A DNA stretch of 58,920 bases from contig NZ_BJYJ01000024.1 of assembly GCF_007991455.1 (NCBI RefSeq), forward strand, positions 1 to 58,920, in the 5' to 3' direction. A model generated the notes under the pieces. That model was not told where the DNA came from and did not search any database. It worked only from the letters and a program-made list of their open reading frames with translations. Shown here in pieces: positions 8,553-17,477 of this stretch. The stretch is from Chryseobacterium hagamense. GTDB lineage: Bacteria; Bacteroidota; Bacteroidia; Flavobacteriales; Weeksellaceae. The first letter of the stretch is position 1, and each line of letters begins with the position of its first letter. Made by a program: the position numbers and the translations under genes.

Positions 8553-9539
8553 ATGATAAAAGATTTACAGGTTAGTTATCTGAATAACCTTAGAAATTCA
8601 ACTTCAGTTATTAAAACCTTAGGAGATATTTTTAAAGAAATTGAAAGTGAAAAAATTAAACTAACCACTCTAGAATTAAATGAACTCTATAAATCAGGAA
8701 GCGAATTATATTCGGTTAAGAAAAAAAATCTTCCTGTTGTTACTTTTTGTGCCTTATTTGAACAAAATAATCGAAAAAAAGAAGGAATCATAAACTATAA
8801 TCACCTATTAGTAATTGATATTGATAAATTAGATACTAAGCTAGTTGAATCTGTTAAAGACATTCTCAATGCCGATAATTTTGTAAGTGCTAATTGGGTT
8901 TCACCATCGGGAGCGGGACTAAAAGGGCTTATTAAACTAAAATTTAATAATGTTCAATTAACTAATGAAAATATAGACTTCCATCATAAAAGAGCATTCA
9001 AAAAAGTTTCTGCTTACTTTTTAGAAAAATATAATATTGAGCTTGATAAAAGTGGTAATGACTATACAAGGTTATGCTTTATCTCATTTGATGAAAACAT
9101 TACCGTAAAAAATTTATACTCTGAATTTGAAGTTAATCCTGATGAGTACGTAGAATCGATAAATCAATCGGCATCTAAGACAAAGATAAATGTTAATAAA
9201 AATTTAGGTGCAGCAAATAAGTTTACATTACATAATTCTATTGGAAAAAATTCTCAATCTAATAAAAGAGAGATACTAAAAATCATTAATTTTCTTATAA
9301 GAGAAAAAAAGTCTATAACCCATTCTTATGATGAATGGCTAAGAGTGGCATTTGGAATATCTAATACATTTACTTTTGATTTAGGAAAAAAATACTTTAT
9401 TGAGTTAAGTAAAATGGATGAATTGAAATTTAATGAACCTGAATGTTTAGCAATATTAGAAGAATGTTATTATAATTCAAAAGGAACAATTAACTTTAAC
9501 ACTATAATTCATTTAGCTAAAAACAAAGGTTACAAATAA
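8553..9539 (+). CDS. Primase-like protein: BT4734/VirE-N-type domain plus PriCT-like C-terminus
   Basis: 328 aa. Residues about 60-190 have the pattern of BT4734/VirE N-terminal domains (PVVTFCALFEQNN, HLLVIDIDKLD, FVSANWVSPSGAGLKGLIKL, YTRLCFISFD), an archaeo-eukaryotic-primase-related fold. The paired acidic residues in VIDID are the expected metal ligands. The last ~80 residues (SYDEWLRVAFGIS... TINFNTIIHLAKNKGYK) resemble a PriCT-2 domain. It probably serves replication of the island. Its TAA ends one base before the structured RNA of the reverse transcriptase, so it could share that transcript. Confidence 0.7.
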   Translation: MIKDLQVSYLNNLRNSTSVIKTLGDIFKEIESEKIKLTTLELNELYKSGSELYSVKKKNLPVVTFCALFEQNNRKKEGIINYNHLLVIDIDKLDTKLVESVKDILNADNFVSANWVSPSGAGLKGLIKLKFNNVQLTNENIDFHHKRAFKKVSAYFLEKYNIELDKSGNDYTRLCFISFDENITVKNLYSEFEVNPDEYVESINQSASKTKINVNKNLGAANKFTLHNSIGKNSQSNKREILKIINFLIREKKSITHSYDEWLRVAFGISNTFTFDLGKKYFIELSKMDELKFNEPECLAILEECYYNSKGTINFNTIIHLAKNKGYK

Positions 9540-9689
9540 TAGCTAATAGAGAGTACCTAGACAACGGTTAAGATTAAATTAACAGGTTGTTAGTGTTGAC
9601 ACTGTAATCAAGATTGGAATAAGTGGCAGGAACTTCAAAGACTTTGTCAGTATTTATGGTTAAAAATTCAGGGACTCTCTATGTAGCTA
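9540..9689 (+). ncRNA. Structured RNA upstream of the reverse transcriptase (retron/DRT-like)
   Basis: The two ends pair over 17 bp: TAGCTA (9540-9545) with 9684-9689, TAGAGAGT (9547-9554) with ACTCTCTA (9674-9681), and CCT with AGG. Inside are a hairpin ACAAC-g-GTTAA / TTAAC-ag-GTTGT (9561-9590) and a second helix (9592-9601 with 9645-9654, including G-U pairs). It ends 16 nt before the RT start codon. Position and closed ends recall retron msr-msd RNAs or the ncRNAs of defence-associated RTs. It has no open frame of note. Confidence 0.7.
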
Positions 9690-9705
9690 CAAATAATTTT
9701 AAAAA

Positions 9706-11667
9706 ATGTTAGAAGATTATTTTTCTTATAAAAAAATACTAATTTCAATTTGTAAAATCAGAGCTAAACAAGCCAAACTAAGAAGTAAAAAACACTTGGT
9801 TCACCTTCTTTCGTCCGACGTTAGGACAAATTATCATCTAAATCATAAGAAAAATCAAAATAAAATTAATAAAGATTTAGAATTACTAAATTCTATTTTG
9901 CCACCACGTAGAAAGTGGAAAACATTAAAGAAAGACAGGAGATATATCAATAATCATCAAAAAATAGATAGTATACAATATAATACTGAAGCCATATTAG
10001 AAACAGTAAGATACTATAAAGATAAGCATCCTAATGAGCCATTTATAATTAACTTAAATAAGTTTATCAAAGATATTCAAGATTCTATTCTTAACCCTAA
10101 TTTTAGCCTTATAACTCCCCAAATAATACCACAAGCTAAAAGTAAAGGTCAATCAAAATGTCGCCCAATTGCAATGTTTAACTTAAAAGACAGGATTATA
10201 ATAAGTCTAACAAACCAATATTTATCTCAATTTTTTGATGAACATTTTTATTCAGAATCTCACGCATTTCGACCAAAACGATTTTATGATGACAAGACAA
10301 TAGTTACTTCCCATCATCATGCAATAGATTCAATATTGAAGTATAGGTCAAATTATAAGGGAAAAAAACTATATGTTAGTGAATGTGATATTAGTAAATT
10401 TTACGACTCGGTAAATCATACAATTGTAAAAAAATGCTTTAAAAAGCTAATAGCTCAAAGTAGTTCAAGCATTGATTCCAATGCAGAAAGAATCTTTTAT
10501 AAATATTTGGATTCTTATTCATTCGTTCATAATGTCAAAATTTATAATAATAAAAAGAAATATTCTGCATATTGGGAACAGCATAAAATTAGTGATGGTC
10601 ACTTTGGATGGATTGATAACGAACTAAAAGAACTCAAATATTATAAAAACATTAATCGTAATCGAATAGGAGTTCCACAAGGCGGTGCAATCTCAGGCTT
10701 GATTGCTAATATGGTATTACATTTTGCAGATATTGATTTATTAAAAAATAAAGATAATAAATTGCACTACGTAAGATTTTGTGATGATATGGTAATTATT
10801 CATCCTTATAAAAAACAATGTAAAGAATATTATGATATATATACTAGAAGTTTAAAAAAGCTTAAACTTGTTCCACATCCATCAATAAATTTTAATTTCC
10901 AAAATAGAAACACTTTTAAAGAATTTTGGTCTGAGGAAACAAAATCAAAAAGTCCTTACAAATGGTCATATTTATCTAAAAACTCAACAAGATGGATTGG
11001 TTTTGTTGGATATGAAATTTCCTATAACAATGAAATTAGAGTTAGAAAAAGGTCATTAAATAAAGAAAAATCTAAACAAAGAGAACTTGTTGAATTAACA
11101 CTAAGCAGTCTAAAAAATGGACAAAGAAAATCCAGAGATACAGTTATAGAGTCAGTATGTAACAGACTTATAGGAATGTCGGTTGGTAGAGTTAGTATGA
11201 AAAATTTCACTCAAATAGAAAACGATTTTTGTTGGGCAAAAGGTTTCAATCGATTATCTAAAAATAATCATATTGCTAAACAATTGAAAAATTTAGATAA
11301 ATATAGAAGTAAACAAATTGCCAGATTAAAACGAGAACTTTCAAGTGCAAATAATAAAAAAGAAGTCTTTATACCTAAATTCTTATTTAGTTGTATTCCT
11401 AAGATTTCAATATTTGATTCCGAAGAAATTCGTAAAGAATTAGTATCACTCAAAATATTGACTTCTAGATTTAAGTTAACAGCCTTAAAATATGATGAAA
11501 TTTGCGAAGATAGTTTCAATTTAAAACTTAGTAATAAATATCTTGTTAATGAAAGACTTATATTAAAAACTCTAATATCCTTTAAGGACAAAGAAAGAAA
11601 TGTAAATTATTACGGAAAACCTTTTAGTTATTACTTCAATTTGATAGAGAAGAAACCACCCTATTAA
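9706..11667 (+). CDS. Reverse transcriptase, defence-associated type, not canonical retron
   Basis: 653 aa. RT motifs are clear: CRPIAMFNLKDR (about 152-163), the catalytic D228 in ECDISKFYDSVNH, RIGVPQGGAISGLIANMVLH (320-339) and FCDD (358-361) in place of the usual YxDD. After the palm come a GFVGYEISYNNEIRVRK segment and a basic helical C-terminus of about 220 residues. It lacks an intron maturase/HNH pattern and no intron boundaries were seen. It is longer than typical retron RTs (~300-400 aa). Together with the RNA upstream and the ATPase/TOPRIM pair downstream it looks like a defence RT; I cannot assign a DRT/UG subtype. Confidence 0.85.
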   Translation: MLEDYFSYKKILISICKIRAKQAKLRSKKHLVHLLSSDVRTNYHLNHKKNQNKINKDLELLNSILPPRRKWKTLKKDRRYINNHQKIDSIQYNTEAILETVRYYKDKHPNEPFIINLNKFIKDIQDSILNPNFSLITPQIIPQAKSKGQSKCRPIAMFNLKDRIIISLTNQYLSQFFDEHFYSESHAFRPKRFYDDKTIVTSHHHAIDSILKYRSNYKGKKLYVSECDISKFYDSVNHTIVKKCFKKLIAQSSSSIDSNAERIFYKYLDSYSFVHNVKIYNNKKKYSAYWEQHKISDGHFGWIDNELKELKYYKNINRNRIGVPQGGAISGLIANMVLHFADIDLLKNKDNKLHYVRFCDDMVIIHPYKKQCKEYYDIYTRSLKKLKLVPHPSINFNFQNRNTFKEFWSEETKSKSPYKWSYLSKNSTRWIGFVGYEISYNNEIRVRKRSLNKEKSKQRELVELTLSSLKNGQRKSRDTVIESVCNRLIGMSVGRVSMKNFTQIENDFCWAKGFNRLSKNNHIAKQLKNLDKYRSKQIARLKRELSSANNKKEVFIPKFLFSCIPKISIFDSEEIRKELVSLKILTSRFKLTALKYDEICEDSFNLKLSNKYLVNERLILKTLISFKDKERNVNYYGKPFSYYFNLIEKKPPY

Positions 11668-11777
11668 TTACGCAATTAATTGTTATTAAATACCATTTAT
11701 AGCAATTATAGTTAATTTAAAAATTACGATATTTGACAAGATAAACTATAAATATTCTAATTAGTTGGAACAAGCAC

Positions 11778-12851
11778 ATGAATAGAATTCAAATAGAAGG
11801 CTACAAATCAATTAAAACACTCGATTTAGAATTAGCACCAATAAATATTTTAATTGGTGCTAATGGTAGTGGAAAAAGTAACTTTTTATCTTTTTTTGAA
11901 TTATTAAGTAATATATATAATAGGAATTTAAGACAATTTGTTTCATTAAGAGGTGGGACAGATAAGTTTTTACATAAGGGAGATAAATTTACAGAAGAGA
12001 TAAAAACAAAACTAACATTTCCAAAAACAAATGGATATTCTTTTACATTAAAACCTGGTGATGATGGATTTATTTTTGTCCACGAAGGGCTGTGGTATGA
12101 TAATCCTTTTATGGAAAACCCTGTTGAAATAGCTTCTTTTTCTTATGAATCAAAACTTATTTACAACTCAAAACCAAGAGCAAGATATATAAGAAATTAT
12201 TTAACATCATTACAGAAATATCACTTTCATGACACAGGAGATAATTCTCCCTTTAATAAATCTTCAAATATCGAAAATGATGATTTTTTATTGTATGATA
12301 AAGGGCAAAATATCGCATCATTTCTTTTTTCAATTTATGAAAACAATAGGCAAGTCTATAATTTCATAATTAAAACCATCCAATCAATTGCACCATATTT
12401 TTTAGACTTTATTTTGCGACCAGATGAAAATAATAATATTAAATTAAGATGGCAGAGTAGTCATTCTTCAACTATATATGGTGTTAATGATTTATCTGAT
12501 GGTACTATAAGGTTTATTGCACTAACAGTATTGTTCATGCAACCAAATCTACCTCACACAATAATTATTGATGAACCTGAATTAGGATTACATCCTTCAG
12601 CTATTGCAAAATTAGCAGGAATGATTAAATCTGTTTCTAAAAAAAATTGCCAAGTAATTGTCGCTACACAGTCTACAGATTTAATAAGTCATTTTGAACC
12701 AGAAGACATTATTACAGTCGACCAGATAAATGGCGAAAGTATATTTGAGAGACTAAATAGTAAAACATTAAGTAAATGGCTTGATGATTTTACTATTGAT
12801 GATTTATGGAAAAGAAATATAATTACTGGAGGGCAACCTAATTTTGAGTAA
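11778..12851 (+). CDS. ABC/AAA15-21-type ATPase, partner of the DUF4276 protein
   Basis: 357 aa. Walker A GANGSGKS (27-34), signature-like NDLSDGTIRF, Walker B IIIDEPELGLHP (about 262-273) and an ATQS switch give an SMC/OLD-like ATPase without a long coiled coil. It lacks the C-terminal TOPRIM of OLD proteins; a separate TOPRIM-like protein follows 17 bp downstream. ATPase plus TOPRIM pairs occur in OLD/Gabija-like, AbiL-like and some retron systems. The gap to the RT is 110 bp with no terminator, so RT, ATPase and DUF4276 gene may be one unit. Confidence 0.85.
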   Translation: MNRIQIEGYKSIKTLDLELAPINILIGANGSGKSNFLSFFELLSNIYNRNLRQFVSLRGGTDKFLHKGDKFTEEIKTKLTFPKTNGYSFTLKPGDDGFIFVHEGLWYDNPFMENPVEIASFSYESKLIYNSKPRARYIRNYLTSLQKYHFHDTGDNSPFNKSSNIENDDFLLYDKGQNIASFLFSIYENNRQVYNFIIKTIQSIAPYFLDFILRPDENNNIKLRWQSSHSSTIYGVNDLSDGTIRFIALTVLFMQPNLPHTIIIDEPELGLHPSAIAKLAGMIKSVSKKNCQVIVATQSTDLISHFEPEDIITVDQINGESIFERLNSKTLSKWLDDFTIDDLWKRNIITGGQPNFE

Positions 12852-12868
12852 CTAGACTGAAAGAGAAA

Positions 12869-13528
12869 ATGTTAAGACTTATTATAATTTGTGAAGGACA
12901 AACTGAACAAGCTTTCTGCAAAACTATTTTATATCCTTATTTTTTAAGTAAAAAAATATTGATACAATCTCCAACTATAAAACACACAAAAGGAGGAATT
13001 GTAAAATGGGATATTCTTAAAAAACAAATAGAAACTCATTTACTTGAAGAAAACAAAACCTTTGTTACTACTCTAATAGATTATTATGGAATTTACGGTA
13101 AACATTCATTCCCGAATTGGATTGATTGCGAAAAGATTGTAGATAAAAACGATAGAATGACAGAAATAGAGAAAGCTATGAAAGATGACATTAATAACTC
13201 ATGTAATCATCGTTTTATTCCATATTTACAATTACATGAATTTGAGGGATTACTATTTAATGAAATAGATATTTTCTACTCTCAAATTCCTAGTGCAGAT
13301 TTAATTGGAGAAGCAGAACTAATTAAGACTTTTAAAGATTATTCAAATCCTGAAATGATTAATAATAGTAGAGAAACATCCCCTTCTCATAGATTAGATA
13401 GAATCATTAGTGGTTATAATAAAATTGTCCATGGAGATATACTAGCTGAGGAAATAGGCTTGGAAAGGATGAGGAGCAAATCTCCTAGATTCAACAACTG
13501 GATTCAATCACTTGAGCAAATTAAATAA
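12869..13528 (+). CDS. DUF4276 family protein (TOPRIM-like), probable effector nuclease
   Basis: 219 aa. The start LRLIIICEGQTEQAFCKTIL holds the invariant Glu (E9) of TOPRIM-like DUF4276/RloB proteins. LQLHEFEGLLFNEID and SPSHRLDRIISGYNKIVHGDI are typical later blocks. These proteins are almost always next to an AAA/ABC ATPase, as here. The fold suggests a metal-dependent nuclease that the ATPase switches on; that is family knowledge, not shown by this sequence. A strong terminator follows. Confidence 0.85.
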   Translation: MLRLIIICEGQTEQAFCKTILYPYFLSKKILIQSPTIKHTKGGIVKWDILKKQIETHLLEENKTFVTTLIDYYGIYGKHSFPNWIDCEKIVDKNDRMTEIEKAMKDDINNSCNHRFIPYLQLHEFEGLLFNEIDIFYSQIPSADLIGEAELIKTFKDYSNPEMINNSRETSPSHRLDRIISGYNKIVHGDILAEEIGLERMRSKSPRFNNWIQSLEQIK

Positions 13529-13530
13529 GA

Positions 13531-13560
13531 CCTTATGCCTTTGTGCATAAGGCTTTTTTT
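13531..13560 (+). terminator. Rho-independent terminator of the RT/ATPase/DUF4276 unit
   Basis: CCTTATGC (13531-13538), loop, GCATAAGG (13545-13552), then a T run. It closes the transcription unit 3 bp after the DUF4276 stop and separates it from the TPR pair. Confidence 0.9.
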
Positions 13561-13651
13561 TAATGTATCATTACGTCTTTTCATAATAGAGAATTAAAAA
13601 AAATAATTAAATTGTTAAGAATTTTAATTATAAAACTTAAATAAAAACGAA

Positions 13652-14035
13652 ATGGTAATTACAACAGCAATAGTAACATCTTTACTATTAAATTTAGCAC
13701 AAAAGGGACTTGAAAAAGCATTTGAGACAGGTGGTGAAAAAGCCTCTGAGGGAGCTATAAATTGGGTTAAAGGCCTATTTTATAAAAATGATGAACCTAA
13801 AAAAGCCCTTAAAGAACTTCAAGACGACCCAACCAACGCGAGTAAACAGGAAATCGCCAAAGGTATCATTGAAAATAGTATTGAAGACAATGAGGACAAT
13901 TTGAAATATTTTGAAGAATTAATTAAATATCTTCCAAAGACAGAAAGCACAATATCAAATAGTAAAAATGTTGTTACTGGAAATATATCTACAGGAGGCA
14001 ACTCAATCGTTGGTGATGGCAATACAATAAATTAA
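13652..14035 (+). CDS. Small partner protein of the TPR-GreA/B-C-PIN protein
   Basis: 127 aa. The start is hydrophobic and helical (MVITTAIVTSLLLNLAQKGLEKAFETGGEKASEGAINWVKGLF), followed by an acidic helical part. The last residues read NVVTGNISTGGNSIVGDGNTIN. The same STGGNSIVG-type motif opens the next protein, 5 bp downstream. Shared motifs at the tail of one protein and the head of the next suggest that they bind each other. No catalytic motif is visible. Confidence 0.6.
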   Translation: MVITTAIVTSLLLNLAQKGLEKAFETGGEKASEGAINWVKGLFYKNDEPKKALKELQDDPTNASKQEIAKGIIENSIEDNEDNLKYFEELIKYLPKTESTISNSKNVVTGNISTGGNSIVGDGNTIN

Positions 14036-14040
14036 CAACA

Positions 14041-17000
14041 ATGGGCGAAAATGTCGTAAATGCACCTATAAATACAGGAGGTAATTCTATCGTAGGAAAT
14101 AACAATACTATTAATCAATTTATTAGTGGTTTAGAAATATTGGTTCAGGAATATAAAGACCAATTAACAAAAATCTCTACTTTACTTTCTGAATTTAAGC
14201 CTAAAACAGCTTTAAGCTTATTACAAGAATTAGAAAATAGAATTATTGATAAAAATATAGACCAAAAAGATACTTTAAAAGCAAAAATTTTATATTTAAA
14301 AGGTTTATGTAAATCAGAAATTCAAACATTTACAAAAGAAAATTCTGCAATGGATTTTGTAAATGCGTATAATTTAAACAAAAGTGACAATAATTTTAGG
14401 GATAGAGCATGTTTTGAGTATCTTAATCTAGCCGAAGATGAAAAAGCAAAAACATTAGCTGATGAAATTTTAACAATTGAAGAATTTAATGTTTCAGCAT
14501 GGTATGTAAAATGTATGCTTTTAGATGATTTATCGGAAATTACGAATATTTTACCTAAAACATTAAAGAATAATAATGATTTTAATAGCTCCTTGATTAT
14601 TAGGATTCTTAAAGTTGAGGATATTAAATCATTTGAAAATTTAAAAAAATATGGTCTTGAGTACAATTTTGATATTAATCAGTTCACAGAGTTAACCTAC
14701 GAAAATAAAACTAAGTGGATAATAAATATAAATTTACTTTTAGATAAATTCTTTTCTGAATTTCCTTTAAGATATATTTCAGGAAACACATTTATTTCAG
14801 AAAGAAATCCAAGTATAGATAATACATTAACATTACTTGAAAAATACATTTTTACTTTAAATACCACCGAATTAGCTGATTCCATAACAGTTTATGAATT
14901 TTACTATTATTATCTGAAATATTTGTTAGAAAATAAAAATGAAGATTTTGAACAATTGGAATCAAAATACAAAAACTTGTCAGAAGTAAATTGGTCTCTT
15001 ACTGTATGTATGTGTCAAGCTCTAAATCATAAAGAAAAGTTTACCGATTCATTAAGTATTTTAGACGACTATGCTACAAGGACAAATGAGCACATTGCAG
15101 AGTACTACATATATAAGTCTGTTGTTCTAGGTATTTTAGAAAGGTATGATGAAGTTGAAGAAATGTTAATGAACTATTTAGAATTAAAACAAATTTTGGA
15201 CGACACAGCAGTTCTAAATATTTTCTCAACATTTCTCAATATTCAGAAAAAAAATTGTAATAAAGAATTGTTTCAGAGAGAGCATGCTGAAATGATGAAA
15301 ATGCAATATGCTTCCGAAGACCTTAAAAAACTTGTAGATGCTACTTTAAAAATTAATTTTTTAGAAGAAAAAAGCGAAGATGTTATACAGCAGTTAAGGG
15401 AAATTAAAAGTATAAGTTTTAATTTATCTGAATGTAAAAGTCTTGTGGCAAGAAATTTTGAAGAACTAGGATTAAGGTCAGAAGCTATCAAGTACTTGGA
15501 AACTTTCATTGATAAAACTAAAATATCAGATGAGCTTAGGTTGTATATCCATTTTTTAATAAATCAACTTTATGATAAAGATGATAATGAGAGAAGATAT
15601 AATGAACTGCTTGAGCTATTAAGATTTTGGAGAGAAAATAGCGATTATGTTGATGAAGAGTTTTTACGAATTGAACATAATTTATATAGTAATATTAATG
15701 ACTTGGATAATTTAGAAATTGTAGATAGTCTCTTATATCAGTATTTTCCTGAAAATGAATTATATCTTTTTCATTATATATTAATTTTGGAAAAGAAAAA
15801 AGTCTTTGATAAAATATCTCAAATTTCTAATAATCTTAAAAGCCACTTTGAAGATGAAGTTAGTGGAGTAAATATTTGTATTATTTTATTAAGAAATAAA
15901 ATTAATGTCTCGAAGGCTTTTTCCTTATTATATAATCTAGCACAAGACAAAAATAACATAAAAGCTAGAAAAGCTTATTTTACTCATTCATTAATTATAA
16001 ATGACTTCTTTGAAAAATTTGAGGAAGTTAGGATTGGTAACTGGGTAGAATATAATATTGATAATACCACTCACAAAATACAAATTACAAAAGATGAAGG
16101 GCTACAAGGAAAATTTATTGGTCGTAAAGTCGGTGATACATTCATTGAAATTACGAAAATGGCAGGACTTAATAAAAACATTCAAATATTAGATATATAT
16201 AATGATGCGGTAAAACTATTCAAAGATATTTCGGAAGAGGCGCACAATCCATTGAACGAACTTGGTTTTGAATCATTAAATCTTCCACAAAAAATTGAGG
16301 ACTTTGAAGAATTTCTAATGAGTCACTTTGGAGCAAGAGGTAGTGAGGAAAAAAAATTCAGAGAATCACAATTAAATGATTACTATAATTGTCGAATTGG
16401 TTTTTTAGAAATTACTCGTTCTGTATTTAAAGATGACTTTATACAAGCATACAATCATTTAACTAATGATAATAAAGGTCAGTTTACAACAGTTCCTAGT
16501 TCATTAATTAACAATTACACCACTGAGGAATATGGATTAGATATAAGTGTAATCCTTTTATTTTATTTTTTAGAAAAAGAATTTGGATTTAAATTTATTC
16601 ACAAATTTAAAATCAATTACCAAACAAAAGAACATGTTGAAAAAGAAATTTTAGAATTAAAAAACTCACCAGTTTCAACTTTATCAGTAAATATTACTTT
16701 AGAAAAAATAGAGAGATATATTTTTCCAGATGATATAAATGACAGAAGAATAGAGTTTTTGGAAAGTGTTTTGAAATGGATGGAGGATAATTGTGAGGTT
16801 GATATGGTGATTGAAAAATTAGAAGTATATCCAAAATTCACAATGGAGACACAGGACAATTCTGATTTTATGAAAAACTTTGTCGATAATTTTTATATGT
16901 CATCTAGAGAAAAATTTAGATTAATAAGCAGTGACATATCTTTATTTGTCTACAAACAAAACAAAAATATCTATAATAATCAATTGAATCCTGAACAATA

Positions 17001-17421
17001 TCTTAAAACTTTTTATTCTGACAAATGTGATGAAACTTTTTACAGACAACTTCTAAAATGGAATTATTTAGGAATTGACATTAATTTAAACGTTTTGAAA
17101 AATGAATTTTTTGATTTGTTAGGTGGTAAAGAAAATTACTATTCTAAAGCTGTGGAAAATTTGCAATTTTCAGTTTGCTCCAATCAGCAAATTATATATA
17201 TATGCAGTAAGTTTCTAAAAGAAGTCTACTTAATTATTTCCATGACTATCGAAAATAAAAATAGATATGCACTTGACCTTTTTGCTAGTAATTTTAATCT
17301 AATGCCTGGAGAAATAGTTAATTTGTATGAATCAGTTCTAAGAAGTGAATTCAAGCTACTAGGCGATTATTATGATAACGTGCTGTCACAGTTTAAATTA
17401 GCTAAAAAACTGTATAGTTAA
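14041..17421 (+). CDS. Large TPR protein with GreA/B-C-like and PIN-like domains, predicted conflict effector
   Basis: 1126 aa. The N-terminus carries NTGGNSIVGNNNTIN, then about 600 residues of helical TPR-like repeats. At about 660-710 the sequence GNWVEYNI...LQGKFIGRKVGDTFIEI resembles the GreA/GreB C-terminal FKBP-like domain. From about 820 the segment YGLDISVILLFYFLEKEFGFKF has the look of a PIN domain (first Asp in LDIS). This order matches the predicted TPR-GreAB-C-PIN class of conflict systems, with PIN as an RNase effector. The PIN part is divergent, so assignment is moderate. The gene is unusually AT-rich even for this island. Confidence 0.65.
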   Translation: MGENVVNAPINTGGNSIVGNNNTINQFISGLEILVQEYKDQLTKISTLLSEFKPKTALSLLQELENRIIDKNIDQKDTLKAKILYLKGLCKSEIQTFTKENSAMDFVNAYNLNKSDNNFRDRACFEYLNLAEDEKAKTLADEILTIEEFNVSAWYVKCMLLDDLSEITNILPKTLKNNNDFNSSLIIRILKVEDIKSFENLKKYGLEYNFDINQFTELTYENKTKWIININLLLDKFFSEFPLRYISGNTFISERNPSIDNTLTLLEKYIFTLNTTELADSITVYEFYYYYLKYLLENKNEDFEQLESKYKNLSEVNWSLTVCMCQALNHKEKFTDSLSILDDYATRTNEHIAEYYIYKSVVLGILERYDEVEEMLMNYLELKQILDDTAVLNIFSTFLNIQKKNCNKELFQREHAEMMKMQYASEDLKKLVDATLKINFLEEKSEDVIQQLREIKSISFNLSECKSLVARNFEELGLRSEAIKYLETFIDKTKISDELRLYIHFLINQLYDKDDNERRYNELLELLRFWRENSDYVDEEFLRIEHNLYSNINDLDNLEIVDSLLYQYFPENELYLFHYILILEKKKVFDKISQISNNLKSHFEDEVSGVNICIILLRNKINVSKAFSLLYNLAQDKNNIKARKAYFTHSLIINDFFEKFEEVRIGNWVEYNIDNTTHKIQITKDEGLQGKFIGRKVGDTFIEITKMAGLNKNIQILDIYNDAVKLFKDISEEAHNPLNELGFESLNLPQKIEDFEEFLMSHFGARGSEEKKFRESQLNDYYNCRIGFLEITRSVFKDDFIQAYNHLTNDNKGQFTTVPSSLINNYTTEEYGLDISVILLFYFLEKEFGFKFIHKFKINYQTKEHVEKEILELKNSPVSTLSVNITLEKIERYIFPDDINDRRIEFLESVLKWMEDNCEVDMVIEKLEVYPKFTMETQDNSDFMKNFVDNFYMSSREKFRLISSDISLFVYKQNKNIYNNQLNPEQYLKTFYSDKCDETFYRQLLKWNYLGIDINLNVLKNEFFDLLGGKENYYSKAVENLQFSVCSNQQIIYICSKFLKEVYLIISMTIENKNRYALDLFASNFNLMPGEIVNLYESVLRSEFKLLGDYYDNVLSQFKLAKKLYS

Positions 17422-17431
17422 ATCGATAAAT

Positions 17432-17476
17432 TAATAAGCCCCGATTGATAAAACATAGTCAGGGTTTATTATTTAT
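17432..17476. terminator. Possible bidirectional terminator between convergent genes
   Basis: AATAAGCCC and GGGTTTATT flank about 20 nt between the convergent stops of the TPR gene and the polymerase-like gene. The stem is short and imperfect. Confidence 0.4.
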
Positions 17477-17477
17477 A

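Noticed and set aside
8553..9539. Primase-like gene as a part of the RT defence system
   Set aside because: It touches the RNA start, but its family is typical of element replication; I keep it with the replication genes unless co-occurrence shows otherwise.
9540..11667. Calling the RT and its RNA a standard retron
   Set aside because: The RT is too long, has FCDD rather than YxDD and shows VPQGGAISG motifs closer to the unknown-group/defence RTs; the RNA similarity is of layout only.
9706..11667. Group II intron maturase
   Set aside because: No intron domain V hairpin or boundary was seen around the gene and no maturase/HNH motifs are visible in the protein.
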